64,000 nucleotides of DNA from Actinomadura sp. HBU206391 (GTDB lineage Bacteria; Actinomycetota; Actinomycetes; Streptosporangiales; Streptosporangiaceae): the NCBI RefSeq assembly GCF_014323665.1, contig NZ_JABVEB010000008.1, positions 1-64,000 on the forward strand. Direction: 5' to 3'. Positions 7,062 to 15,501 of this stretch are shown in pieces. Every line of letters begins with the position of its first letter. The first letter of the stretch is position 1. The translations under genes and the position numbers were made by a program. The notes under the pieces are model-generated. The model had not been told where the DNA came from. It saw only the letters and a program-made list of their open reading frames with translations, and did no database searches.

Positions 7062-8516
7062 ATGGCGGCGGGACGGAAGACGCAACGGCTTCGGCAGGAT
7101 GCCGACCGGCGATCCGCCCCACCCGATGACAGCCCCTCACCGGACGGTGCGAGGCGGATTCGGTCGCACGGTGAGCCCGACCTCCGGATCAACCTGCGGA
7201 GGCGGGCGAACTATGCCAGAGCCGCCCCGTCCATTCCCGACGAGATACTTCTCGGGAAGGAGAGGTCGCAGAAGGCAGGCGGCTTCGCCGCGCTCGACAC
7301 GCTGCTGCGCGAGCTCACCTCTGTCGGCGCGGCCGTCGAGGCGGTGACGGGTTTCCGTGCCATCTCGGTGCCGATCACCTCGGCCGACCAGTTCTGGGCG
7401 CTCTTCATCGCGGATCTGGTCCTTCTCCAGAGCAAGGACGGACCACGGAAGTGGCTCATCAGGGAGACCAGCAAGGGGCTGAGAAGCCGTGACCCGGAAC
7501 GTGTGGACCGGTTGCGGCTCGTCTGGAAGCAGATCTTCGACGTACTCCTGCAGGCCGACGGGCTGGGATCGGGTGAGGATCTGGCCAGGTTGGTCATGGA
7601 GTTCGCGGGCCACCGGGCGAGCCATCTCTTCGAGGTCATGGACCTTCTCTTCGCGGTCGCTCAGGGCAACCCGCCGATGCTGGACCGCCTCACCCGCGTG
7701 CTCGAGTCGTACGAGAGGTCCCTGCCCGTCCTCGCGCCCCCCGAGTTGCGAGTCAGGATCAAACAACTGCTCGGCCGGACGACCGGGCTGATCGGCCCGC
7801 GGTCGCCCTTCCCCCCGGAGCTGATCAGAGTCCCGGTGGCCTCCCTCTGCTCCTATGAGTTCGAGGTGATGCGCTTTCCGCTGACGGTCGGCGACGTCGC
7901 CTTCCTTCTGGGCACGTCGCACCCGGCGTACCGCAAGACGCACGATCCCTACGTCTTCGACATCGCCGGCCGGGGTCTCGACCATTTCGTGTCCAGATTC
8001 CTGCCCGATCTGCTGGCACGCTGCGTGGACGTCGACCCGGACGTGCACATGTCATGGGCGGTTCCCACCGCCAACGAGTGGCCGGCGCTCGCCGGATGTG
8101 AGGAGAACGACTATCCGTGGGGTCGCGACGCGCCGTCGCCCGAGCGGGCGAACCTGCGCTACGGCGGTACGCCGGGCAGGATCCGCCCGGTGGGCGTCCA
8201 CCCGGCCGGGGAGTCGCCCCTCGGCGTCGCGGACTGCTGCGGCAACGTCCACGAGATCGTAGAGTGGCGGCCTCGCGGGTCCGCACCGGAGGACTACCGG
8301 CTCGCGGGCGGTTGCTTCCAGACCTGGCACGACGAGACCTCGTGCCGGAGGTTCCGGCGGTTCATCCCGAAGGAATCCGAGGACCGGCAGAACGTCGGGC
8401 TTCGGCTCATCAGGTATCACAGCGGCGACGCGGACCTTCGCGCACGAGACCTCGACGACTACACGGAGGGACGCCACACGGGGCGACGCCCGCTCGGCGC
8501 CGGTCGCCGAGGCTGA
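7062..8516 (+). CDS. Formylglycine-generating-enzyme-fold (SUMF1/FGE-sulfatase) domain protein with helical N-terminal region
   Basis: The protein has about 484 residues. The C-terminal part (about residues 260-460) shows the C-type-lectin-like FGE/SUMF1 pattern: FEVMRFPLTVGDVAFLLG, then AVPTANEWPALAG, PWGRDAPSPERANLRYGG, and the signature LGVADCCGNVHEIVEW, ending RNVGLRLI-like (RQNVGLRLIRY). The N-terminal 230 residues are alpha-helical and unrecognised. The two cysteines used by true sulfatase-activating FGE are not convincingly present and no sulfatase gene is nearby. A role as a binding or effector module is as likely as catalysis. The ATG is chosen because GGAGGA lies eight bases before it. 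Confidence 0.7.
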   Translation: MAAGRKTQRLRQDADRRSAPPDDSPSPDGARRIRSHGEPDLRINLRRRANYARAAPSIPDEILLGKERSQKAGGFAALDTLLRELTSVGAAVEAVTGFRAISVPITSADQFWALFIADLVLLQSKDGPRKWLIRETSKGLRSRDPERVDRLRLVWKQIFDVLLQADGLGSGEDLARLVMEFAGHRASHLFEVMDLLFAVAQGNPPMLDRLTRVLESYERSLPVLAPPELRVRIKQLLGRTTGLIGPRSPFPPELIRVPVASLCSYEFEVMRFPLTVGDVAFLLGTSHPAYRKTHDPYVFDIAGRGLDHFVSRFLPDLLARCVDVDPDVHMSWAVPTANEWPALAGCEENDYPWGRDAPSPERANLRYGGTPGRIRPVGVHPAGESPLGVADCCGNVHEIVEWRPRGSAPEDYRLAGGCFQTWHDETSCRRFRRFIPKESEDRQNVGLRLIRYHSGDADLRARDLDDYTEGRHTGRRPLGAGRRG

Positions 8517-8545
8517 GAAACCCGGCGATGGCGGGGCGGAGCGGC

Positions 8546-9178
8546 TCAGCGCGGGCCGAAGAACGGCGGCAGCTCCTTGAATCGCGGGTCGAACCGGATG
8601 GTGGGGGCCAGTGCGAGCTGGGCCCGGCGGGCGCGTGAGAGCGGATGACCGGGGAATCGGGCGTCCCACTCCGGGTCGTCGGCGGCGTTGCGCGGCAGGC
8701 CGCCCTGAACGCCGGGGTCGTACGGGTGCCGTGTCCACTCCGCCATCAGCTCCGGCACCGGCAGCCCGCGCTGCGAACGTTCCGCCATGAACTGGTTGAA
8801 CACCGTGGAGTCGCGCATGCCCGTGATGCCGTGCTCGACGCACTGCACGCGGAGCACGACGCTACAGCCGGCGCGCGGCACGATGAACGAGGCGATGTAG
8901 GCGACTCCCGACTGCTGGTCCGGCATCGGCAGCTTGGCGATCTGGCGGACGGCGGCCAGCCCATCGAGGCCGATCACGTCGAGTTCCACCAGGCCGCCGC
9001 CGCGCGAGGCGGTATGGGCCGCGGTGCGTCCGCGCAGTGCGTCCAGATCTTCCAGCGCGGCCGGCAGGTCGGGTGGGAGGTCGAAGAAGTCCATGATGGC
9101 CGGGTCACCGTCGGCGTTGACCCAGACGTTGTCCTGGACCTGCTTCCAGTTTTGGGTATCGAAGATCAAAGGACCCAT
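8546..9178 (-). CDS. Conserved hypothetical actinobacterial protein
   Basis: This product of about 210 residues begins MGPLIFDTQNWKQVQDNVWV and contains FDLPPDLPAALEDLDALR. A hydrophobic, strand-rich middle follows (GVAYIASFIVPRAGCSVVLR), and the end has a HPYDPGVQGGLPRNAADDPEWD segment and a LSRARRAQLALAPTIRFDPRF segment. I do not recognise a catalytic motif, signal peptide or membrane span, so it is probably cytosolic. The ATG at 9178 has no ribosome site; a TAGAGT element eight bases upstream would fit leaderless expression. An in-frame ATG at 9214 is the alternative. It converges on the FGE-fold gene. Confidence 0.6.
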   Translation of the reverse strand: MGPLIFDTQNWKQVQDNVWVNADGDPAIMDFFDLPPDLPAALEDLDALRGRTAAHTASRGGGLVELDVIGLDGLAAVRQIAKLPMPDQQSGVAYIASFIVPRAGCSVVLRVQCVEHGITGMRDSTVFNQFMAERSQRGLPVPELMAEWTRHPYDPGVQGGLPRNAADDPEWDARFPGHPLSRARRAQLALAPTIRFDPRFKELPPFFGPR

Positions 9179-9643
9179 GTACGGAGACTCTAGGGCAGAC
9201 GGGCGACACCCCATCGTGGATATCGTTCGGTCGGTCGCGGTCCATCCGCTGAACCGCCGCCATGTCTCCGTACGAGGCGAGCGCGGCGCGAGCGGACATT
9301 CGACCGGTGGAACCCCGTACGTGCCGATCTGCGAGGACAGTGACGAATAACAGTCAGTGTCGTCATTAATGGTAGAGCCGGACGTACCTCATCTTTGCGG
9401 CGGTAAATCGCGGTTTGCGAGCTAGGCCGCATCGGAATGCGGCCATTGAGGACCTGCCTCTGAAGTTATTTTGATCTTTCTTCCAGGACTGAGCGGTGTA
9501 CGATTTGTCGGAGTTAATCTGCTCCTTTTCAGCGGACGGTAATCGCTCTGATGCGAGCTGTGACGCCGTTGAATTCGATGATCCGCCGCGTGCCGTCGCA
9601 TGGCATTCTTCGCCTGTGCAAGGGGTACTCTGACAACAGGAAC

Positions 9644-9736
9644 GCTCAAGTGATCTCGCAGCGGGGGCGGTCGGATGATCCGTCGTGGTCACGGCTGCGG
9701 CAGGCCGCACCGGCTCCGCGCAGAGATCACTTGAGC
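9644..9736. repeat. Perfect 14-bp inverted repeat enclosing a 65-bp foldable loop
   Basis: GCTCAAGTGATCTC at 9644-9657 is exactly complementary to GAGATCACTTGAGC at 9723-9736. Outside it, AGGAACGC and GCGTGTTCCCCT continue an imperfect match. Inside, the GC-rich flanks can pair further. As RNA it could form a stem of about 100 nt; as DNA it could be the two ends of a small non-autonomous element. Confidence 0.6.
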
Positions 9737-9897
9737 AGCGTGTTCCCCTGAACGGAGCAGGTGTCGAATACGGCACCGAATGATGATCGAACGGAGACAA
9801 GGGCCACGGGATTACCGCCATACCGGTCCTCGGAAGGGTCGGATGCCTGGGCATTCTGAGCCAAGACATGGTTGTTGCACAAAGCTCGTCACAAGTT

Positions 9898-9957
9898 GAG
9901 GGCCGTCCCCCTACCGCCGGTTGTTGGTGACAGTTGACCGGTAGCGGGACGGCCCTC
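9898..9957. terminator. Long stem-loop, terminator-like or insertion-sequence remnant
   Basis: GAGGGCCGTCCC (9898-9909) pairs with GGGACGGCCCTC (9946-9957), and an inner CTACCG pairs with CGGTAG after one mismatch, leaving a loop of about 20 nt. No gene runs into it from either side at close range. A short T-rich tract follows on the plus strand. Confidence 0.5.
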
Positions 9958-10198
9958 TTCCATAGAAACTCAAGTCCGGCGTCCGCTCGCCTGCGCGAGC
10001 CCGGTAAAGCCCTATGGGTGGTGCTGATGAAACGCTTGATGATCTGTGCTGGATCAGCTCCGGCGCAAACTGCTTACGAATATATCCCCGCCCTTCGCTG
10101 CGGCAAGGTTCTGTCTGCTGAACGCCGTCGTGTCTTTACCTTCCGGCTTTCTCCGGCGGCGTGCGACGACGCCCGAGACGATGAACGGGAGCACTGAC

Positions 10199-10792
10199 AT
10201 GGCCCGGTTGCGGACTACGGCGGCCGCGCTCGTCGCCGCCCCGTCGTCAGTGGCGGCCGTGACGGCGATCACGGTGCACTCGGCCATGGGCGTCCCCGCG
10301 CTGGCGTTCCGCCTCGCCATGCTCGCCGGAGCGCTGACGCTGCTCGCGCTGGTCGCGGCACTGTCTCAGGAGACGATTCGCAGCTGGATCGCCCACCGTG
10401 CCGAGCAGCGCCGCGCCGCGGCCGAGGCGCACGCCATCAAGACGCTGTTCATGGCCGCGACCGGCGGACCGGACCGTACTCCCGAGGACGCGCGTCAAAA
10501 GCGCAGAGACGCCCGCGCGTTCGCCGAGGCCATCGGCCTGACCAGCATCGGGCAGACCAGCCTGGGCGACGCCATGCAGATCACCCGCGGCCGGGGCATC
10601 GAAGGCGGCTCACGGCATGCGGGCACGGGAACGGACGGCCGCACAGGTGCGCAGGGTGTCGGGGGCCGCGCCGGTGGCCTTGCCGCCGGCGACCCGAGAT
10701 CGCGAGGGGTGGCGTCCGCAGGCCTGGAGCTGCCCATGGCCGCCACTGAGCGGCCGGTCCGGTCCGTTCCGCCTGTGACCGGCGAGGCATGA
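10199..10792 (+). CDS. Putative membrane protein of unknown function
   Basis: The 197-residue product starts MARLRTTAAALVAAP and has two hydrophobic segments, at about residues 5-22 and 31-55 (ALAFRLAMLAGALTLLALVA). A basic, Ala-rich helix (RSWIAHRAEQRRAAAEAHAI), a central charged part and a low-complexity Gly/Pro-rich tail follow. The start is chosen for the GGGAG ribosome site eight bases upstream; the frame extends further upstream without support. No family is recognised. Both ends face gene-poor DNA, so it is probably monocistronic. Confidence 0.55.
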   Translation: MARLRTTAAALVAAPSSVAAVTAITVHSAMGVPALAFRLAMLAGALTLLALVAALSQETIRSWIAHRAEQRRAAAEAHAIKTLFMAATGGPDRTPEDARQKRRDARAFAEAIGLTSIGQTSLGDAMQITRGRGIEGGSRHAGTGTDGRTGAQGVGGRAGGLAAGDPRSRGVASAGLELPMAATERPVRSVPPVTGEA

Positions 10793-10868
10793 CCCGTGAT
10801 GCGTGACCGGCCGGGCGCGACCGGCCGGGCGTGAGCGGCATCCGGCCACGCCCGCCCGTGGCCGGGAA

Positions 10869-11504
10869 TCACCGATCAGTCGGTGGGATCAGCGGCAGGT
10901 CGGCGTGCCGCACCGTGTATCCGCCCTTCGTCACCGGGGCGTACGGCGCCGGAGCCATGCAGGTACCTGCCCTGCCCTCTACCCACTCACCCGCCTCGTT
11001 CTGGTCGGCGTTCACGACGGACCAGGAGAAGCCCACCCGGCCCTCGCCCCGGTGGCCGTCTCCGTCGTACACGCTGAAGCCGAGCCGCTTGCCGAGCATG
11101 TGCTTTACCGTAGGGTCGGCTCTGGTGACGACCGCCGTGAGCGTCGCGGTCCCGGGACTGGTCACCAGGCAGTCCACGCGGCCCTCGAACCGTACGGTCA
11201 CGTTGTCGCGGGCCACCCAATGCGAGACCTTCATGGTGCCCTTCGCGTCGGTGGGCAGGCCGCTGTACTCGCCCACCGGCCTGGTGAAGGGCGCGGCGTG
11301 CGCGTCGAAGGTGAACGTGCGGACATCGTCGTCCGGCGAGTAGGTGAGGCGCACCTGCGCCGAGCCGGTCACGCTCGCCTTCGTCTGCGAAGGTTTCGCC
11401 GGCGTAGGCGTGGCGGCCATGGCGGTCGGAACCGCGAGGGTCACCGCAGCGGTCACCGCCACGGCCGATGTCGCGATCATGGTGCGGCTGGTTGCCGATT
11501 TCAT
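10869..11504 (-). CDS. Secreted protein of unknown function
   Basis: A 211-residue exported protein. The ATG has an AGGAGGA site close upstream and opens a classical signal peptide: MKSATSRTMIATS, a hydrophobic core, then an AMAA cleavage site near residue 29. The mature protein is beta-rich with a Thr/Pro-rich N-terminal linker and single cysteines in RVDCLV and AGTCMAP that could form a disulfide. A KRLGFSVYDGDGHRGEGRVG segment lies near the end. I recognise no enzyme motif. It is likely extracellular. Confidence 0.65.
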   Translation of the reverse strand: MKSATSRTMIATSAVAVTAAVTLAVPTAMAATPTPAKPSQTKASVTGSAQVRLTYSPDDDVRTFTFDAHAAPFTRPVGEYSGLPTDAKGTMKVSHWVARDNVTVRFEGRVDCLVTSPGTATLTAVVTRADPTVKHMLGKRLGFSVYDGDGHRGEGRVGFSWSVVNADQNEAGEWVEGRAGTCMAPAPYAPVTKGGYTVRHADLPLIPPTDR

Positions 11505-11705
11505 CGTGTCCTCCTGAAGGGGCGAATGGCTTGCCGCCATGGTCCGGCTCGGGCCGCGCCGGCCGCTTCCCCCACCGGCGCGAGATCGCGCAGTGCCGGT
11601 CCCCCGCGCGGGTGCAGGCGCGTTCACCCGGGAGGCGGGGTTCCGCGCGTCCAGGAAAGCGCCCGCCGACCCGTCGACAGGACTCGGTGAAGCCGACGAA
11701 CCGTC

Positions 11706-12299
11706 CTATGGACTCTTGGCGGCGCCGCCGGCGTCCCGCGTGCCGCTGAGCTCGGGCCGCGCGCCGGGCCAGTCCGGCATCAGCGGCGGCCCCTCGGCCT
11801 CCAGGGCGTTGGCGACGCGACGCAACAACTCGTCGAGCACCGCTCTGTCCTGCCGGCCGAGCACGCCGAGCAGTTCCTGTTCCGCCCGGTCCTGCTCCCC
11901 GATGGCGGCCTGCCAGAGCGCGTGCCCGGAATCGGTGAGGGCCACGAGCAACCGCCGGCGATCGGCGGGGTCATGGACGCGGGTGACGTATCCGGCCTGC
12001 TCCATCCGGTCCAGCCGGCTCGTCAGCGTCGCGGGATGCGTTCCGAGCCACTCGGCGAGCAGCGAAGGGGCGGCCTGGTACGGCGGCCCGGTCGCGCGGA
12101 CGTAGTGCAGGATGGCGTACTCCCACTCCTTCAGCCCGTGCGCCGCCAGCCCGTTCTCCCGGTTGCGGCGCAGGTGCGACACCAGCTTCTGCATGCGGGT
12201 GACGATCCCCTCGATCTGGGGGTCGAGGTCGGGCAACTCCTCCGCCCAGTGCGCGATGTGCCGGTCGATCGAGTCGGGTGTCGAGTCGCGCTTCGCCAT
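11706..12299 (-). CDS. MarR-family transcriptional regulator
   Basis: A 197-residue winged-helix regulator. The MarR core is clear: helices starting MQKLVSHLRRNRENGLAAHG, a recognition region PSLLAEWLGTHPATLTSRLDRMEQAGYV, and the wing motif DPADRRRLLVALTDSGHAL. The C-terminal helices would form the dimer interface. It is divergent from an MFS exporter, a standard arrangement in which the regulator represses itself and the transporter until a ligand binds. The ATG at 12299 (MAKRDSTPDS) is preferred; an upstream in-frame GTG would run into the operator region. Confidence 0.9.
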   Translation of the reverse strand: MAKRDSTPDSIDRHIAHWAEELPDLDPQIEGIVTRMQKLVSHLRRNRENGLAAHGLKEWEYAILHYVRATGPPYQAAPSLLAEWLGTHPATLTSRLDRMEQAGYVTRVHDPADRRRLLVALTDSGHALWQAAIGEQDRAEQELLGVLGRQDRAVLDELLRRVANALEAEGPPLMPDWPGARPELSGTRDAGGAAKSP

Positions 12300-12316
12300 G
12301 GCGGCAGTATCCCAAG

Positions 12317-12372
12317 GTCCAGGTTCTCTGGACAGTAATACCAATTGATATATTTTGAAATCGTACTAAACT
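12317..12372 (+). promoter_or_regulatory. Divergent MarR/MFS control region: palindrome and leaderless MFS promoter
   Basis: GTCCAG-GTTCT-CTGGAC (12317-12333) is an interrupted palindrome with perfect 6-bp arms, a good candidate MarR operator. Next to it TTGATA (12345-12350) and TAAACT (12367-12372) are 16 bp apart and end eight bases before the MFS ATG, which has no ribosome site. This predicts a leaderless MFS transcript. The palindrome lies just upstream of the -35 element and 18-34 bp before the regulator's start codon. Confidence 0.55.
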
Positions 12373-12380
12373 CGCCGCCC

Positions 12381-13628
12381 ATGCACCCCCTTCGAGACCG
12401 TCGCTTCCGGCTGCTGTGGGCCGGTCAGACGCTGTCGCACATCGGCGACGCGGTGACACCGGTCGCGCTGACCCTCGCCGTCGTCACCACCACAGGCTCC
12501 GCGACCCAGCTCGGACTGGTGCTCGCGGCGCAGGCGATCGCCCAGGTGGCGCTGATCCTGCCCGGAGGGGTCTGGGCCGACCGGCTCTCCCGGCGACGGC
12601 TGATGCTCACCGCCGATCTGGTCCGGACGCTCACCCATGTCCTCATGGGGGCCGAACTGATCGGCGGCAGCGTGAACGTCACGCACCTCGCCGTCCTCGC
12701 GGCCGTCTCGGGCGGCGCCTCGGCCTTCTTTCTGCCCGCCTCCACCGGGCTGGTGCCGGCCACCGTCGACCCGGCCGGCCTCCAGCGGGCGAACGGACTC
12801 ATGGCGGTCGCCAAGCACGGGTCGAGGCTGCTCGGCCCGGCGATCGCCACGATCCTGGCTCTCACCATCGGTCCCGGTTGGGCGATCGTGCTCGACGCGG
12901 CGACCTTCGCGGTCAGCGCGCTGACGCTTAGCCGGCTGCGGGTCGCTCAGCCCCCACCGCGAGCCCGCGCCCGCTTCCACGCCCAGCTCGCGGAGGGATG
13001 GGCGGAGCTGCGCCGATACCGCTGGTACTGGACGAACCTCATCGGGCACTGCGCGTGGAACCTCGGCCGGTGCGTGTTCCTCACCGTCGGGCCGCTGATC
13101 GCGATCAACGCCATGGGCGGTGAGCTGGCCTGGGGGACCATCGCGCAGGGCGGCCCGGTCGGTGCTCTGGTAGGCGCGCTGATCGGCCTGCGGGTCCGTC
13201 CGCGGCGACCCCTGCTCGCCGCCAATCTGGCCCTGGCGCTCGGAGCGCTGCCGTTCCTCGTCCTCGCGGCGCGGGCGCCTGCGCTTCTGGTCGCGGTGGC
13301 GTACGGCCTCATGGCGGGCGGGCTGGCGTTCATGGCACCGCTGTGGGAGACGGTCATGCAACGGCACATCCCCGAGGAGACGATCTCGCGCGTCTCGGCG
13401 TACGACTGGCTGGTGTCACTGGCGCTCACGCCGGTGGGCATGGCCGTGGCGGGTCCGCTGGCCGCCTCACTCGGTGCCACCACCGTGCTGTACGGGTCCG
13501 CGGCGCTGATCTTGATCTCCTGCGTCGGAGTGCTGGCGCTGCCGGACGTACGCGATCTGCGGTCCGCCGACGGTACGCCCGAGCCCGATTCCGGCAGCGC
13601 CGAGCGCGACGTGCCGGCCGCGGTGTGA
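12381..13628 (+). CDS. Major facilitator superfamily transporter
   Basis: A 415-residue polytopic membrane protein with about 12 hydrophobic segments. It has the MFS layout of the actinomycete drug-efflux group: MHPLRDRRFRLLWAGQTLSHIGDAV at the N-terminus and the A-motif-like loop GGVWADRLSRRRLML between TM2 and TM3. The divergent MarR regulator supports a role in efflux of a small toxic compound, although the substrate cannot be read. The ATG at 12381 matches the family start and the leaderless promoter; the frame is open 36 bases further upstream. Confidence 0.88.
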   Translation: MHPLRDRRFRLLWAGQTLSHIGDAVTPVALTLAVVTTTGSATQLGLVLAAQAIAQVALILPGGVWADRLSRRRLMLTADLVRTLTHVLMGAELIGGSVNVTHLAVLAAVSGGASAFFLPASTGLVPATVDPAGLQRANGLMAVAKHGSRLLGPAIATILALTIGPGWAIVLDAATFAVSALTLSRLRVAQPPPRARARFHAQLAEGWAELRRYRWYWTNLIGHCAWNLGRCVFLTVGPLIAINAMGGELAWGTIAQGGPVGALVGALIGLRVRPRRPLLAANLALALGALPFLVLAARAPALLVAVAYGLMAGGLAFMAPLWETVMQRHIPEETISRVSAYDWLVSLALTPVGMAVAGPLAASLGATTVLYGSAALILISCVGVLALPDVRDLRSADGTPEPDSGSAERDVPAAV

Positions 13629-13715
13629 AGCGGCCGCCGGCGGTCTCATCGGCGCCGGCGGGCCCGCCGGATCAGCGGAACCTCTCTGTGGCGCACTCAC
13701 GTGCGGGCGCCATTT

Positions 13716-13748
13716 CGGTCAAGATCTGACCGCAATGGTCTGTAGCGT
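13716..13748 (+). promoter_or_regulatory. Palindrome over the promoter of the AlkZ-like gene
   Basis: CGGTCA-AGATC-TGACCG (13716-13732) is an interrupted palindrome with perfect 6-bp arms. It lies where a -35 element would be for the TAGCGT hexamer at 13743-13748, which ends six bases before the ATG. The gene has no ribosome site, so a leaderless transcript under repression is a reasonable reading. Confidence 0.4.
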
Positions 13749-13754
13749 TGTGGC

Positions 13755-14981
13755 ATGAAGAGCAGGGCATCGGGCGATGTGCTCGGTCGGCGGGCGCTCA
13801 GCCGCGCCACGCTGCATCGGCAGCTGATCGTGCGCCGGGCGGAGATGCCGGCGCTCGAGGCGGTGCGGCATCTCGTCGGGCTCCAGGCTCAGCTCCCCGA
13901 CCCGCCCTATATCGGGCTGTGGACGCGGCTGGCGGGCTTTCGGCAGGACGCGCTGACCCGGCTGCTCTTCGACCGGCAGGTCGTGCGTTCGTCGGTGCTG
14001 CGGGGAACCCAGCACCTGGTCGCCGCTCAGGACTTCCCGTGGCTCCGCCCGTTGATGCAGCCGGCCCTGGACCGTGGACGGCAGGCCGCCTTCGGGCGGT
14101 CCACCGCCGGGCTCGACCTCGCCGAGCTGACCGCCGTCGGCCGGGCGCTGCTCGCAGGCCGTACGCTCACCCGACCGCGCCTGGGCGAACTGCTGGCCGA
14201 GCACGGTCGCGCGGCCGGCTGGGGTGAGCGCGACCCGCAGGCGCTCGCGTGGTCGGTTCAGTGCCTGGTGCCGTTGATTCACGCCCCGCCGAACGGCACC
14301 TGGGGCAAGGGCGGCGCCACTCCGTTCATGCTCGCCGAGGACTGGCTGGGCCGTCCGGTCAGGTCCGCCGACCAGCTCGTGCGCCGGCCGCAGAGCCCGC
14401 CCGAGAGCCCGCTCGACGGCTCGGACGGCTCGCCCGACGGCGGCCCGGACGGCGGAGCGGACGGCGGGCCGGCCGACTCGACGGAGCGGATGATCCGCCG
14501 CTACCTGGCCGCCTTCGGCCCCGCGAGCGTCAAGGACATGCAGGTCTGGTCGGGGCTGACTCGGCTGAACGCCACCGTCGAGCGGCTCCGGCCGCATCTG
14601 CGGGTCTTCCGTGCCGAGACCGGCATGGAGCTGTTCGACCTTCCCGGCGCCCCGCTGCCCGATCCCGAGACCCCGGTGCCCGTGCGGTTCCTGCCGGCGT
14701 TCGACAACCTGATGGTGGCGCATCACGAGCGGGACCGCGTGATGACCGAAGAGCATCGCAGGCGGGTCATCAGCGGGAGCCTCGTGCGGGCCACCGTTCT
14801 CGTCGACGGCTTCGTCCGGGGCGTATGGGCGCTCGAGCGCGGCAGGCGCACCGCCACCCTCGTCATTGAGCCGTTCGAGCCGCTGTCCCACGGCGATCTG
14901 GCCGCTGTGGCCGACGAGGGCACCAGATTGCTCGCCTTCGCCGCCGCGGACACCGCCGCCCACGACGTGCGGTTCACCTGA
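13755..14981 (+). CDS. Winged-helix DNA-binding protein of the AlkZ/YcaQ (HTH_42) family
   Basis: The 408-residue protein fits the AlkZ-like superfamily of monofunctional DNA glycosylases acting on alkylated or crosslinked bases. The N-terminal part has the family's QxQ motif (Q44 and Q46 in GLQAQLPDPP), followed by SVLRGTQHLV. The C-terminal part contains FLPAFDNLMVAHHERDRVM. A Gly/Asp/Pro-rich insert at about residues 217-242 (DGSDGSPDGGPDGGADGG) replaces a normal loop. Many family members are uncharacterised, so repair activity is inferred. It stands alone. Confidence 0.8.
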   Translation: MKSRASGDVLGRRALSRATLHRQLIVRRAEMPALEAVRHLVGLQAQLPDPPYIGLWTRLAGFRQDALTRLLFDRQVVRSSVLRGTQHLVAAQDFPWLRPLMQPALDRGRQAAFGRSTAGLDLAELTAVGRALLAGRTLTRPRLGELLAEHGRAAGWGERDPQALAWSVQCLVPLIHAPPNGTWGKGGATPFMLAEDWLGRPVRSADQLVRRPQSPPESPLDGSDGSPDGGPDGGADGGPADSTERMIRRYLAAFGPASVKDMQVWSGLTRLNATVERLRPHLRVFRAETGMELFDLPGAPLPDPETPVPVRFLPAFDNLMVAHHERDRVMTEEHRRRVISGSLVRATVLVDGFVRGVWALERGRRTATLVIEPFEPLSHGDLAAVADEGTRLLAFAAADTAAHDVRFT

Positions 14982-15501
14982 CGTCGACCCGCGCCGCGGT
15001 TGACGCCGCAGCCCGCGGATGCGGCCGGAGCCCTGCCCGATCATGACCCCCAGGTCAGGGCCGCGGCGGGTCACCCGGCTTCGCGGGCGGCCGGCGGCCG
15101 GGGATGTGATCTGGCGGCCTGAGCCCCCGAACCGCTCCGGCCGCCGGATCGCTCGTCCGACCGGTCGGCGCCGGCGTGCCGCTCCGGACCGGCGGCGCGG
15201 TACGTGGCCACTCGTTCGTGGTTTCCACGGCTGCCCGATCGCCTGCCGGACCGGACACCGCACACCTTCGGGCCGGACCGATCGTCTCCATGATGATCGG
15301 TGTTCGTCAGCCGCCGATGAAGGCACGGTTAACTCTCGTTATCGGGGGACCGGCGGTGCCCGCTCTGAGCGACCGGCCGGTGCAGTACGCCCGGCCGCGC
15401 GTCGATTCACGGTCCGGTTGATCAAATGAGGCCGACCGTTTGTAGTACTACGATTCGTAGTATTAAACTGAGCGGGCCGAACTCAAGCGCGAGGAGGCGC
15501 T
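14982..15501. other. Intergenic region upstream of the WhiB-like gene
   Basis: About 440 bp of GC-rich sequence without a supportable gene, followed by an AT-richer promoter segment. Short overlapping frames on both strands lack ribosome sites and domain signal. The only clear structure is the palindromic operator near the WhiB-like gene. Confidence 0.5.
15439..15466 (+). promoter_or_regulatory. BlaI/MecI-like palindromic operator inside the WhiB-like promoter
   Basis: TACTACGA-T-TCGTAGTA is a perfect 8+1+8 palindrome (15446-15462), extending imperfectly to 15443-15465. It fills the spacer between TTTGTA (15439-15444) and TATTAA (15461-15466), which are 16 bp apart. TACTA/TAGTA dyads are typical of BlaI/MecI-family repressors, but no such gene is in this window. 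The regulator is therefore an inference. Confidence 0.6.

Larger units (their letters stand above)
9215..10198. other. Gene-poor 1-kb region with two large inverted repeats
   Basis: I see no supportable protein gene here; the open frames are short, overlap each other and lack ribosome sites. The region is AT-richer than its neighbours in parts (about 9340-9500). It holds a 14-bp inverted repeat pair (9644-9736) and a long GC-rich hairpin (9898-9957). The sequence before that hairpin (GTTGTTGCACAAAG) looks like the kind of end left by an insertion sequence, but no transposase frame remains. Confidence 0.5.
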
